DNA of 64,000 bases from JABDMH01 sp965223165. GTDB taxonomy: Bacteria; Bacteroidota; Bacteroidia; Chitinophagales; Saprospiraceae. The stretch covers positions 539,193 to 603,192 of the forward strand of contig CBDCVQ010000016.1 in NCBI GenBank assembly GCA_965223165.1, in the 5' to 3' direction. The position numbers were made by a program, and so were the translations under genes. Under the pieces are notes generated by a model. It was not told the origin of the DNA and did not search any database. It saw only the letters and a list, made by a program, of their open reading frames with translations. Below are positions 25,360 through 34,181 of the stretch, in pieces; the first letter of the stretch is position 1, and the number at the start of each line of letters is the position of its first letter.

Positions 25360-25450
25360 TCTTAGGGAGGGAACAGTCGGATAGTCATCCTATAAACAGA
25401 TCGGCCGAAGGCCTTCTTGCTCATCCACTCTGGCAAGGCCAGCAGTCTTG

Positions 25451-26011
25451 CTAGTGCCTTTGCCGGCGATAGACAAACATCTCCTCTCTGGGACTTTCGC
25501 CACGCTTTGAAAGGAGGACGTATACGCGCAAATGGTTCTTGCGGATCAGATCGATCGTCACGCCATCAAAGTACGCGGTGGTTCCTTCTATGCCAATAAA
25601 TGGGAAGTCCACATAGCTGTCCTTCTCCTCCCATCCGCGCAAGTCAGCATGAAAGTGCTTCAATCTAAACCGTATCGTACCCACTGAATCGGTCAGCGTA
25701 AAATGCTCGGTGAATGTCAGACTGCCTTCCTTGTCGTATCTAAACATCCCCATCATCACTCCGTTCTTTGGTTCAGACCACATCTCTTCACAGGACCCGC
25801 CTAATCCGCTGCCCACCCACTTGCCCGCCAACCAGGCCATGTCAGAGACCGAGGCAGCAGTCTGGCTTGGCATATTCGTCTCGTCCAAGGTCTGAATATG
25901 CGCGGTCACAAAGCGCTGGGCAAAGAGCGTCAGGGAGCCATGGCCCATGCAAACTAGCAGTATCAGAAGGGTCCTCCTAGGGGGATAGCGTAAAGGTGAA
26001 GTAGGGATCAT
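25451..26011 (-). CDS. Exported DUF6265-like protein
   Basis: 186 residues from the ATG at 26011 (a TTG nine bases upstream is also in frame). The N-terminus has a signal-like segment (LLILLVCMGHGSLTLFAQ). The mature part opens with MAWLAGKWVGSG and EEMWSEPKNGVMMGMFR, the lipocalin-like pattern of the DUF6265 family, and has a beta-rich continuation (FRLKHFHADLRGWEEKD, DFPFIGIEGTTAYFDG). No enzyme function is known. It is the last gene of a leftward operon, overlapping the DUF6702 gene by 35 bp. Confidence 0.78.
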   Translation of the reverse strand: MIPTSPLRYPPRRTLLILLVCMGHGSLTLFAQRFVTAHIQTLDETNMPSQTAASVSDMAWLAGKWVGSGLGGSCEEMWSEPKNGVMMGMFRYDKEGSLTFTEHFTLTDSVGTIRFRLKHFHADLRGWEEKDSYVDFPFIGIEGTTAYFDGVTIDLIRKNHLRVYVLLSKRGESPREEMFVYRRQRH

Positions 26012-26486
26012 CTTTATCAAGGTTTTTCGATTTGCGTCTCTCCCCCAGCTTGACGTGAATCATGTTGACCTGGTCGTCATATACCTCGGTCAGCAGATCA
26101 TTATAGATTTTGCACTCCACCGGCGGTCGTGGGGGACTGTCGGAGGCTGCGAGCTTGCAAAGCACGATCTCGGTGGCACCCTCCCCATCAAAAGAAATGC
26201 TCTCCAGACGGAGGTCTACTTGTCGATCGCCAAAGTAGAGCGCTACACGCTCAGCAAGGTAGGACCTAACCACGGTACTTGCAGAATCCCTGGAAAGCTG
26301 CCAGGATGGATCGCCGGTAAACTGGCGCAGGCCGAGCTCAAAATCGTCTCGAAACACGCGTGTATCTAGCTGGACCTGCGCACGATCCCATCGTACATAG
26401 CAAGTGGAGACGTAGAAAGCGTGGAAATCTGATGCCTGCCATCCAAGCGCCAGGAGCATCCATCCGATCCAATGGCTACAGACCAT
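25977..26486 (-). CDS. Exported DUF6702-family protein
   Basis: 169 residues from the ATG at 26486; the frame is open further upstream, but only this start gives a signal-like N-terminus (WIGWMLLALGWQAS) and avoids a long overlap with the peptidase. The next residues, DFHAFYVSTCYVRWDRAQVQ followed by FRDDFELGLRQF, match the start of DUF6702 proteins, small periplasmic proteins of Bacteroidota often next to peptidase genes. Function unknown. It overlaps the peptidase by 11 bp and the DUF6265 gene by 35 bp. Confidence 0.78.
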   Translation of the reverse strand: MVCSHWIGWMLLALGWQASDFHAFYVSTCYVRWDRAQVQLDTRVFRDDFELGLRQFTGDPSWQLSRDSASTVVRSYLAERVALYFGDRQVDLRLESISFDGEGATEIVLCKLAASDSPPRPPVECKIYNDLLTEVYDDQVNMIHVKLGERRKSKNLDKDDPYFTFTLSP

Positions 26487-27900
26487 AGCGGTCCAGCATA
26501 TAGACCAGGGTGGCCATACTGGCGGTACCCAGCTCCAGCTCACGGGGATGGACCTGGTCAAAAGTATCGTTGGCCGAATGATGCAGGTCAAACATCTTCT
26601 GACCATCCACACTCAGGCCAATCATGGGTGTGCCATCAGCGCGATGAAGGGGACCGATGTCGACGCCTCCCCCACCTCGCTTCATATAGGATATTGTATT
26701 TGCAGGAAACAGCGGTAGCCAGCCTTCCAGTTTTTGCCGCTGGGCTTCGGTGGCTGTCACGCCAAATCCGCGAGGTGTGTACCCTCCGGCATCGCTCTCA
26801 ATGGCCACGAGATGTTTTTCCTGTCTCGCCACGGCTAGCTCGGCATATTTGATCCCTCCACGCGTGCCATTTTCCTCATTGATCCACATCACCGCACGAA
26901 GGGTGCGACGTGGACGGACCCCCTGGTCAATAATGAGCTTCAACGCTCCCAGTGCATGCATACACCCAGCTCCATCATCGTGCGCTCCGTCGCCCACATC
27001 CCAGGAGTCAAAGTGTCCTCCAAAGGCGATAATCTCGTCAGGCGCTTCCCTGCCCCTCATCTCTGCCACGACATTGTAGGACTGGGCATCGGGATGCCAC
27101 TGGCAATGCATGGTCAGGTGCAGCCGGGCGTCAGGATCTAGCTGCAGAATGTTATGGAGCAAGTCTGCAGACTGGACTCCAAGGGCAGCGGCCGGAATAG
27201 AATCCGTGCCGGACTCGTACGAGCCCGTACCGGTATGCGGTACATCATCAAAACTCGAACTCACCGAACGTATGATACTTGCCACCGCTCCCTTTCGTGC
27301 CGCGCGAATGGCTCCTTGGGACCGCGTCCCGACATTGGCGCCATACGAGGCCCCTGTCATGATATTGCGCTGGTCGAAGATGGGATTGTAAAACACGATC
27401 TTGCCCCGTACCTCTTCCTCCGTCAAGTCGTCGATCTCTGCCAGTGAACCTACCTCGATCACAGGTGCTGTGATACCACCCTTGGGTGTAGCCACCGAGC
27501 CGCCAATCGCCAGCACAGATACCGGGTACCAATTGCCTTTGCTGTCCAGTATAGTCGCGCGCTCGGGGGCCCCTCTTTCCCAATGTGGCACCAGCACCGG
27601 CTGCAAATACACCGTGTCAAAGCCGCAGGTGTCCATCATACCCTTGATCCAGTGAATGGCCTCTAGGGAAGTCGCCGAACCGCTGAGTCTGGGCCCAATC
27701 GCGCAAAGATCCCCCAACCAACGATAACTCTGCCTCTCGGTCAGGGCCTGATCGAAGAAGGCACGCGCTATCGTCTTGTCCTGATCGTCGTATTGAGCCA
27801 TCAGACCGGTGGACAGCACGCCCGCCACCACCAAGGCAGCCGCTCCTCGGATGAATGCAAAGCAGAGCACTTGTCGGCTAAAGTGATTGAAACGTACCAT
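26476..27900 (-). CDS. Exported M28-family zinc aminopeptidase/carboxypeptidase
   Basis: 474 residues from the ATG at 27900 (MVRFNHFSRQ...), with a membrane-directed signal (AALVVAGVLSTGLMAQ). A protease-associated region (about 110-230) precedes the M28 catalytic core. Co-catalytic zinc ligands are visible: H in FGGHFDSWD, D in AHDDGAGC, the EE pair in NEENGTRGG, D in IESDAGGY and H in DLHHSANDTFD. Overall order matches plasma glutamate carboxypeptidase-like enzymes, which cleave short peptides. It overlaps the upstream GLPGLI-like gene by 23 bp and the downstream DUF6702 gene by 11 bp. Confidence 0.9.
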   Translation of the reverse strand: MVRFNHFSRQVLCFAFIRGAAALVVAGVLSTGLMAQYDDQDKTIARAFFDQALTERQSYRWLGDLCAIGPRLSGSATSLEAIHWIKGMMDTCGFDTVYLQPVLVPHWERGAPERATILDSKGNWYPVSVLAIGGSVATPKGGITAPVIEVGSLAEIDDLTEEEVRGKIVFYNPIFDQRNIMTGASYGANVGTRSQGAIRAARKGAVASIIRSVSSSFDDVPHTGTGSYESGTDSIPAAALGVQSADLLHNILQLDPDARLHLTMHCQWHPDAQSYNVVAEMRGREAPDEIIAFGGHFDSWDVGDGAHDDGAGCMHALGALKLIIDQGVRPRRTLRAVMWINEENGTRGGIKYAELAVARQEKHLVAIESDAGGYTPRGFGVTATEAQRQKLEGWLPLFPANTISYMKRGGGGVDIGPLHRADGTPMIGLSVDGQKMFDLHHSANDTFDQVHPRELELGTASMATLVYMLDRYGL

Positions 27901-28585
27901 TGGGTATACTAAGGTTGAGGCCTTTGGCTCGATAAGAAATACTGACTTTGGAATTGAGCGGCTCCTGGATCTCCAACGGACAACCAATGATCCGGCTCAT
28001 GTTGACGCCCATAATGTAGCTACCTGGCACACTGATCTCGTCGGTCACATATAGGACAAATGCCCGCTCCCGCGAATCGGTCTCCCCGGGGGCAAAGAAG
28101 TGTTCCGTCACCTCCACTCGATAGCATGGAAATCCGGCGATCAACTTGGTGTCATTCTCATCGGTTGATACCACATAGTCGTAGTACCCGGTCTCAGCGG
28201 TGGGCTCGAAAAAATATTGCTGCTCGATGATCTGATCACCATCCCTCGACAAAAGTTTGTTCTCGGAGGAGATGATGAGGTAAGCATTCGTCAGCTCGTC
28301 GTCCACCTTTTCATTGACCAAGATCGAATCTCCATCAAAGAAAATGCACTTGGATTCCCGTGTGGCCAACGAGGAGAAGTGTTGGATATAGTCCATTGTG
28401 GTGCTATCGAGGTCTTCGCCGTCTTGCGACAGCTCCTTCTTTAAGTAGCTGACCAGCGAATCGACATAGGTCTCGACGAGGGGCTGCGGATAGTATTCGA
28501 GGCAAAACCGTCCCGTCTCAATCTGTGCTTGTGACAAGGAGAAGGACAAGCCTAGGACAACCGGGGCAACAAACCATTTCTTCAT
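27878..28585 (-). CDS. Exported GLPGLI-like protein
   Basis: 235 residues with a signal peptide (FVAPVVLGLSFSLSQAQ). The layout, a variable first half, then KLIAGFPCYRVEVTEHF, ERAFVLYVTDEISVPGSY, and a C-terminal SISYRAKGLNLSI, follows the GLPGLI/DUF4412 type common in Bacteroidota, with the 'I-x-G-F/Y-x-C-Y/K' core and 'A/V-x-Y-V-T-D-x-I' strand. It appears to be a distant paralogue of the protein encoded at 29650-30360. It is first in a four-gene leftward operon of overlapping exported proteins. Function unknown. Confidence 0.72.
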   Translation of the reverse strand: MKKWFVAPVVLGLSFSLSQAQIETGRFCLEYYPQPLVETYVDSLVSYLKKELSQDGEDLDSTTMDYIQHFSSLATRESKCIFFDGDSILVNEKVDDELTNAYLIISSENKLLSRDGDQIIEQQYFFEPTAETGYYDYVVSTDENDTKLIAGFPCYRVEVTEHFFAPGETDSRERAFVLYVTDEISVPGSYIMGVNMSRIIGCPLEIQEPLNSKVSISYRAKGLNLSIPNGTFQSL

Positions 28586-28853
28586 AGTCTCATAGATAGA
28601 TTAGATCAAAAATCACCGGCTACCCGATGAGGAAGGCCGGCGGTCCAGGTAAAGATAGTTATACCCATGCAATCTCCCTGCCGGGCCGTCGGGCGTCCGC
28701 ATGACCCAGCACACTGTATGGGCTAGAAATTCCTCACGTGGAGGTTCTCTTTAGAAGAAACGTTTGATCGCGGAACTATCGCATAGTGAAGCCTGACGCC
28801 ATACCCCCTGCAAGATGTTACCCTCAGGTCTTGCATCGTCATCCACGTAGCGG

Positions 28854-28880
28854 TTTTTGGTACTTTTGCGGCACCAAAAA
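28854..28880 (+). promoter_or_regulatory. Promoter box inside an 8-bp palindrome upstream of the esterase
   Basis: TTTTTGGT (28854-28861) and ACCAAAAA (28873-28880) are perfect inverted repeats spaced by 11 bp, and the -7 box TACTTTTG (28861-28868) lies between them. The box ends 28 nt before the ATG at 28897. The palindrome could be an operator. The remainder of the 311-bp gap (28586-28853) shows no gene or other clear signal. Confidence 0.4.
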
Positions 28881-28896
28881 AGCAGAATATACCGAT

Positions 28897-29628
28897 ATGG
28901 ATCGACACATTGATTCTTGGCACAGTCCGACGCTGAATAGGCAGATGGAGATCGTGACCTACGGCCACTATGGATTTGCGCTATTGATGTTGCCCACGGC
29001 CGCAGCGGATTATCTGGAGTACGAGCGATTTCAGATGATAGATGTCATCGCACCCTTTATCGATGAAGGGAAGATCAAGGTATTTAGCATCAACAGCATC
29101 AATGCGGAGAGCTGGTTGCATCCGACCATGCTGCCCCATCACAAGGCCATAAAGCACAATCAATTTAACCACTACGTTTTTCACGAGGTTATACCCTATA
29201 TCCGATCCAAGACCAGTGATGAGACGCCGATCGTCGTGACCGGTGCCTCCCTGGGAGCGTTGCACTCGGTCAATCTGTTTTTTCAGCGACCCGATCTACT
29301 CGACGGGGTCATCGCCATGAGTGGCGTATATGATCTAACCACCTACACAGACGGCTTTTGGAATGATGATGTGTACTTCAACTCCCCCATGCACTACTTG
29401 GGCAATATCGACGATCATACACAGTTGGAGCAGATGCGGAGTCGGTCCCACATTCATCTGCTAGCAGGCTCAGGATCATACGAAAGACCGGAAGCCACGC
29501 GTGCCTTTTCCGAATTGCTGCATTCAAAGAGTATCCCTCATGAAATAGACATTTGGGGGGCAGATATGGACCACGATTGGCCTACCTGGAGGGCGATGTT
29601 GCCCCACTACATCGGCTCGCGGTTTTAG
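28897..29628 (+). CDS. Alpha/beta-hydrolase-fold esterase (esterase D-like)
   Basis: 243 residues, no signal peptide. The nucleophile elbow is TGASLGALHS, followed by FFQRPDLLDGVIAMSGVYD and an acid/histidine region ending ADMDHDWPTWR. The order matches the esterase D/'putative esterase' family, which includes S-formylglutathione hydrolase, feruloyl esterases and enterobactin esterases; here the substrate is unknown. The ATG at 28897 is chosen because it follows the promoter box; the frame is open from 28786 but that part is upstream of the predicted transcription start. It converges on the DUF4412-like gene 21 bp away. Confidence 0.85.
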   Translation: MDRHIDSWHSPTLNRQMEIVTYGHYGFALLMLPTAAADYLEYERFQMIDVIAPFIDEGKIKVFSINSINAESWLHPTMLPHHKAIKHNQFNHYVFHEVIPYIRSKTSDETPIVVTGASLGALHSVNLFFQRPDLLDGVIAMSGVYDLTTYTDGFWNDDVYFNSPMHYLGNIDDHTQLEQMRSRSHIHLLAGSGSYERPEATRAFSELLHSKSIPHEIDIWGADMDHDWPTWRAMLPHYIGSRF

Positions 29629-29649
29629 GAGCCTTACTTCAGTGTAGTA

Positions 29650-30360
29650 CTAAAATCCCAGTTGACCGCCCATGCCCATCTTCTTGAGTTGTTCCATGTC
29701 CATATCGGTGTACTTGCCTTCGGGCTTTTTGTAAAAGTCGGCCGGCAGCTTGTCGGATATCTCGACGGCCTGATAGGTCAGCTTCATCGAGCCCATGGAC
29801 ATATTGATCTCCATGGGAGTGCCATTGAGTTTCAGGTTTTGCATGTTCTGGATGAAGGTCTGCGGTACTTTGATTTTGTCGGTTACGTATAGCACCGAAC
29901 GGATTGCCTGTCCATTGCTCTCCATCTCAATAGTCGTCTTGTAGCAGTCATAACCGAGGATCTTCTTGCGATCTGACTTGTCTTCTGTGAGTTTCGCCCG
30001 CTCCATGACCTCTTTGGACTCCTCCTCTTGAGCGGCCATCTGCTCGGCACTCAAAACGGTGCGGATCTTCTGGCCCATCATATCCATGTAGGTCTCCATC
30101 GAGCGATCCTCGTGATCTTGGTAGATATTCATCTTCATCATGCCGCCCATCATCGTGATCTGGATCTGCTGCTTTGACTTGTCAAAGGAGATGTTTTGCG
30201 TAGTACCCTTCATCGCACCGACCACCTGCCCCATCTGGGGGTCATTGGCACTGGCCTCGATCACCTCCATTTTGATCTGACCTTGCTCCATCGTCTGGGC
30301 ATACAGACCCAGTAAACTGGTAAGAAACAGGAAGGCGAAAATGCATCTGAGAAGCTTCAT
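29650..30360 (-). CDS. Exported DUF4412/GLPGLI-like protein
   Basis: 236 residues with a signal peptide (IFAFLFLTSLLGLYAQ). The sequence is methionine-rich (for example TMMGGMMKMN, YMDMMGQK, INMSMGSMK), with the conserved KILGYDCYKTTIE core and SVLYVTDKIKVPQTF strand of DUF4412. The high methionine content in the middle and C-terminal parts suggests metal (copper) contact or simply an oxidation-tolerant surface; this is inference. It lies 112 bp downstream of the exonuclease gene on the same strand. Confidence 0.78.
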   Translation of the reverse strand: MKLLRCIFAFLFLTSLLGLYAQTMEQGQIKMEVIEASANDPQMGQVVGAMKGTTQNISFDKSKQQIQITMMGGMMKMNIYQDHEDRSMETYMDMMGQKIRTVLSAEQMAAQEEESKEVMERAKLTEDKSDRKKILGYDCYKTTIEMESNGQAIRSVLYVTDKIKVPQTFIQNMQNLKLNGTPMEINMSMGSMKLTYQAVEISDKLPADFYKKPEGKYTDMDMEQLKKMGMGGQLGF

Positions 30361-30472
30361 AATCTTTTTTCTTTAATAGGTGATGAGAATTCTTATTACA
30401 ATTTTGGAAGTGCTCGGCAGTATAACGCCATCCAGCCTCAGCAAATTTGCTACCATGGGGGGATTGGCAGAA

Positions 30473-31015
30473 TTAATGTGGCCATTCGTCTAAGTACTGT
30501 ACAAAGATCTTCACGGTGTTGACTGCATCGTCTATGGCCCGGTGATGCTGACCATCAAATTCAAACCCCTCCCGTGTCAAAGTCTTCTGCAAACCGGTCG
30601 GTTTCTTCAAGCCCTTCAAGCGCTGGTAAGCCTTCTTCAGATTCAGGTGCGGATCTAACCAAGCGGCGTCCAGGTCATGCAGGTCGCAGTCGTTACGAAG
30701 CAAGGTGCGGTCTTCACGGCCCCAGGAGATCAAAAGGTAATCCTCGATATCCAGCTCTGCCCAATCAAAAAACAGATCCATGACCTCGGGAAATCGTTGG
30801 GCTCGATCAACCATTTGTTGCTCGATTCCGGTGAGTTCTTTGCAAAACGGGGATAACCGCTGATTGACCAGTGGTCGGACAAACTTGTTAAAGCTGCCAA
30901 TCTCTTCGCCGTAGCCATTGATCTTCACTGCGCCGATCTCGATGATTTCTTGCACATCATTGGGCGGAGCTCCTCGCCAACACGTGGCCTCCAGATCGAA
31001 TACAAAAAAATTCAA
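30473..31015 (-). CDS. DEDDh 3'-5' exonuclease (ERI-1/KapD-like)
   Basis: 180 residues. The exonuclease motifs are all present: ExoI FVFDLEATCW (D and E ligands), ExoII in LISWGREDRTLLRND (D), and ExoIII HHRAIDDAVNTVKIF (H-x-x-x-x-D). The insertion of a GAVKINGYGEEIGSFNKFVRP segment between motifs is typical of the ERI-1/KapD subgroup, which trims RNA 3' ends; nucleic acid target is not known here. It starts 47 bp downstream of the acyltransferase stop on the same strand. Confidence 0.88.
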   Translation of the reverse strand: MNFFVFDLEATCWRGAPPNDVQEIIEIGAVKINGYGEEIGSFNKFVRPLVNQRLSPFCKELTGIEQQMVDRAQRFPEVMDLFFDWAELDIEDYLLISWGREDRTLLRNDCDLHDLDAAWLDPHLNLKKAYQRLKGLKKPTGLQKTLTREGFEFDGQHHRAIDDAVNTVKIFVQYLDEWPH

Positions 31016-31062
31016 TTTACTCGTTCGGTTCTAGTGTTCAAATTCGCAGGTCGCCGCCACCG

Positions 31063-32802
31063 TCAAGTGGCTGACACCGTACCGTATGCCGGCATCGGAG
31101 CTCGCACCACCTGCTCCAGCTGGTATCCGTCCAGCCGATTGTGGTAATAGTACAACAGCTTGAAGTTTTCTGTGGTGACGTAACCCTCGCGATCCAGTTT
31201 GAGTGGTTTCTTGGCATGGTAGATCCCCAACTTCTTAATCCCGTCGCTAATCAGCTCGTCTAGCTCCCAGTGCAACGGATCGGATAGCCGCACTTCTTCG
31301 CGTCGGCTGAGCTCCTGCAACTTGGAGACCACAAGCGCTACCTGCTCTCTGAAATCGGAGTGGGCAATCCTAAAGTCCTCAAAAGGCAATTTAAGTATGC
31401 CAAAGATATCCAGCTTGGGGTGGCTCTTGATCAGCAGTTGGAAGGCCGTAAAAGCGACCACGTGCGAAGTCAACACCACATTGTCCCTGTAGAATCGCTC
31501 AACGATCCGGTCGCTCAGCAGCCGGGTGTACACCGATTCGCGCTGCAAGTTTTTACCCACGACCTGATTACTCTTGAAATAGTCTTGGATGCGCACCTCC
31601 CGATGGTGCTCATCATAACTGGTGCCTTGGTCATCGACGAAATTGCCTAGCACGTCAAAAGGACGGCCAAAAGACATCACGATCTCCGAGCTCTCATTGT
31701 AGTACTGGATCAGAAATCGCAGAAGCTTGCGCTTGCTTTTGGAGTCATCGCGGATACTCATGTAGCGCTCCTTGCCGATACTGCGCAAATGCTGCTCGAT
31801 CAAGTAGCGCGCCTCCAACACAAAGTGGTAATCCAATATCAGCGGCACGACAAAGACCTTGTTGTCAATCTCCTGCTCACAGATGGCTCGCTGGGCCTCC
31901 AGCACCGTGCTCAATAATCCCAACTTCACCTTCTTCTCTGCCTTGCCGGACCGGGATCTCGTGCCCCCCGGGAAAAAGAGCGTGTGGGTACCTCGCTGTA
32001 TCGAGAGATTAGAGACGGACTTGAGCGTTTCGAGATAGACGGGGTTTTTCTTGCGACGGTCTACCCGGTACGCACCGAGTCGATTCATAAAGTAGGCCGC
32101 CGGACCAAAATTGTACAAGTTGAGTCCGGCACCCCAGCTAAAGGAAGGCAAGCCGACCTTGGCATCCACCGCATAGCCTATCAGCAGAGAATCAAGATTG
32201 GAGAAATGGGTCGGAACGATCACCACCGTACCAATGGAAGCCAATTGTCGAATCTTCTCGATCGGCCCATAGATCTTAATGCGATGGTAGAGCTGCTCTT
32301 TCTTACCCCAGCCCTTGCCATTCTTGGCATGCTTGGTCAATAGCCTTTTGAAAAGGGCGGTGAGGATCTTGCGTGCCTGGAGATAGGTCTTGGGTACAAA
32401 GGAGCCTACAATCTCTTCCGAATACCGGTCTATGATTTGATAGAGCATGCCACGCTGCTCCTCGTAGATGATTTGTGCGTCGCTCTCATTACTGAGCTGT
32501 TCTTGCTTCTGCCTGATCCGCTTCCAAAAAGCCCCTTCATTGGGAGGATCCACTCGCCATGGCTTTTCCCGTATTCGAATCCGCTCCTGGTAGATGGTTT
32601 TTGCTAAAATGTCGGCAAAATCACCCTCGTACTTCTCTTCCAGCTTGTCCAGGGTAAACTGGCTGACGGACTCCACAAACTGGCGTCGATCCAAGCTAAG
32701 CTGATGTATGGGCCAGTCTTCTAAATCGGGCAGAATGTGCGGATACAACTGTATGGTCTCTTCCATCCTCTTGCTACCTGGGGGCGCTACGGTATCGGTC
32801 AT
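31063..32802 (-). CDS. Glycerol-3-phosphate acyltransferase (PlsB-like)
   Basis: 579 residues of the PlsC/PlsB acyltransferase superfamily. The catalytic HxxxxD motif appears as VPTHFSNLDSLLIG, followed by FGPAAYFMNRLGAYRVDRRKK and the glycerophosphate-binding FFPGGTRSRSG, then VFVVPLILDYHFVLEA. The long N- and C-terminal extensions are as in PlsB, which uses acyl-CoA or acyl-ACP to make lysophosphatidate at the inner membrane. The ATG at 32802 overlaps the engB 3' end by 29 bp; an ATG at 32766 would leave a 7-bp gap and is equally plausible. In operon with engB. Confidence 0.85.
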   Translation of the reverse strand: MTDTVAPPGSKRMEETIQLYPHILPDLEDWPIHQLSLDRRQFVESVSQFTLDKLEEKYEGDFADILAKTIYQERIRIREKPWRVDPPNEGAFWKRIRQKQEQLSNESDAQIIYEEQRGMLYQIIDRYSEEIVGSFVPKTYLQARKILTALFKRLLTKHAKNGKGWGKKEQLYHRIKIYGPIEKIRQLASIGTVVIVPTHFSNLDSLLIGYAVDAKVGLPSFSWGAGLNLYNFGPAAYFMNRLGAYRVDRRKKNPVYLETLKSVSNLSIQRGTHTLFFPGGTRSRSGKAEKKVKLGLLSTVLEAQRAICEQEIDNKVFVVPLILDYHFVLEARYLIEQHLRSIGKERYMSIRDDSKSKRKLLRFLIQYYNESSEIVMSFGRPFDVLGNFVDDQGTSYDEHHREVRIQDYFKSNQVVGKNLQRESVYTRLLSDRIVERFYRDNVVLTSHVVAFTAFQLLIKSHPKLDIFGILKLPFEDFRIAHSDFREQVALVVSKLQELSRREEVRLSDPLHWELDELISDGIKKLGIYHAKKPLKLDREGYVTTENFKLLYYYHNRLDGYQLEQVVRAPMPAYGTVSAT

Positions 32803-33382
32803 TTAGTTTTGCAATATACTGCAATATTAGCTCTCGGCCCTCGCCGGTGACAGACGAGGCCGCAAACTCCGGCGGAAGTGACTCCCACGATTCTAGAAAT
32901 TTTCGCTTGATTCTCAACAGGTTAGCCTGCCGTTGATTGCGCTTGAGTCGATCCACCTTGGTGTAGACCAGGCTGCACGGTATCTGCTCCTGCCCCAGCC
33001 AGTTTAAGAAGGTGACATCCAACTCCTGGGGAGGGATATTGGCATCCACCAGCAGAAAAGTAGTCTGCAAGTTACGCGCTCCCTTGAGGTAGGAGCGCAC
33101 CATTCTTTCCCACTGGTAGCGCTTTTTTTTTGACTCCTTGGCATAGCCGTAGCCAGGCAAGTCAATCAGCTGCCATTGCTCGTTGACACGAAACACGTTG
33201 ATCAGTTGGGTCTTTCCAGGTTGTTTGGATACCCGGGCCGCCGCTTTCCGTCCCACCAGTGTGTTTATCAAGGAGGATTTGCCCACGTTAGATCTCCCGA
33301 CAAAGGCATAGGCCGGCTGATCCACCTCCGGTATTTTAGCCAGTTGTGGATAGCTACCTTCAAATCGTACCTGCTGCACCAT
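32774..33382 (-). CDS. engB: YihA/EngB ribosome biogenesis GTPase
   Basis: 202 residues. GTPase motifs in order: G1 GRSNVGKSS, G2 region KQPGKTQLINVF, G3 DLPGYG, G4 TKVD, G5 SSVTGEG, as in YsxC/YihA, which helps assemble the large ribosomal subunit. The ATG at 33382 is chosen: a TAATTTG box (33398-33404) ends 15 nt before it, and the G1 motif then falls near residue 30, as in the family. A GTG at 33421 in the same frame lies upstream of that box. It is first in an operon with the acyltransferase. Confidence 0.93.
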   Translation of the reverse strand: MVQQVRFEGSYPQLAKIPEVDQPAYAFVGRSNVGKSSLINTLVGRKAAARVSKQPGKTQLINVFRVNEQWQLIDLPGYGYAKESKKKRYQWERMVRSYLKGARNLQTTFLLVDANIPPQELDVTFLNWLGQEQIPCSLVYTKVDRLKRNQRQANLLRIKRKFLESWESLPPEFAASSVTGEGRELILQYIAKLNDRYRSAPR

Positions 33383-33397
33383 TGATTTCAATAATCT

Positions 33398-33404
33398 CAA
33401 ATTA
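33398..33404 (-). promoter_or_regulatory. -7 box (TAATTTG) of engB
   Basis: CAAATTA on the plus strand reads TAATTTG leftwards, ending 15 nt before the engB ATG at 33382; it decides between two candidate starts. Confidence 0.35.
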
Positions 33405-33528
33405 TTTTCGATTTTTGCCACCTCGATTTAAAAAGTGTTAAAACCGGCCCGCTTATTGAGCAGTGAAGATAATTTATGTAGCGTGCCGCGCTAGATGGTC
33501 TTAGAAAATCCACAATCTTAAAAGCCAA

Positions 33529-34179
33529 GTGTTGAGAACGTCCTTCTTCTTCAAAGAGTTCCTTTGTACAGTATTGGTGCTACTGGCTGTCAGCGCCACG
33601 GCACAGGTACGCTTTGGGGTAAAAGGTGGACTCAGCACCTACGACCTGGGCGTCAACAATGCCATCCAGATCGTGCAGGGGGGCAACCAGTTTGAGCTGA
33701 ACGTCAAGGACTCAAAATACGGGTACCACCTGGGTTTACTCCTGCAGTTTAGTATGGCCTCGGTTTTGATCCAGCCTGAAATCGTCTTTAACTCCAATAC
33801 GGTTGACTTCACCTTTGATCAAGTGACCACCGGCACGCCCGGCAATGTCTTCTCCGAGCGATATCAGAATCTGGACTTTCCCCTGCTCCTGGGCCTGAAG
33901 GCGGGTCCACTCCGGCTGATGGCTGGTCCGGTCGGACATTACTTCTTGAGCAGCAGCTCGGATCTCTTCGAGTTTGAAAATTACGACCAGCAGTTTGATG
34001 ATTTTACCTACGGCTGGCAAGGGGGCATCGGCTTGGATCTGCTAAATCTGATGCTGGATGTGCGCTACGAAGGCAATTTCAACAAGTTTGGTAGCCACAT
34101 CGTATTCGCCGGCCGCCAATATGCGTTTGACAATAATCCCGCCCGGCTATTGGCGTCGCTCGCATTGACGATTAAGTAG
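33529..34179 (+). CDS. Small outer-membrane beta-barrel protein (PorT/OmpW-like fold)
   Basis: 216 residues, GTG start, signal peptide ending SATAQ. The mature part, VRFGVKGGLSTYDLG..., alternating strands and short turns, ends SLALTIK, the pattern of eight-stranded Bacteroidota 'outer membrane beta-barrel' proteins (PorT-related domain). Function is unknown; such proteins are often structural or small-solute channels. It converges on kynU, whose stop is 2 bp away, with no room for a separate terminator. Confidence 0.82.
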   Translation: MLRTSFFFKEFLCTVLVLLAVSATAQVRFGVKGGLSTYDLGVNNAIQIVQGGNQFELNVKDSKYGYHLGLLLQFSMASVLIQPEIVFNSNTVDFTFDQVTTGTPGNVFSERYQNLDFPLLLGLKAGPLRLMAGPVGHYFLSSSSDLFEFENYDQQFDDFTYGWQGGIGLDLLNLMLDVRYEGNFNKFGSHIVFAGRQYAFDNNPARLLASLALTIK

Positions 34180-34181
34180 TC

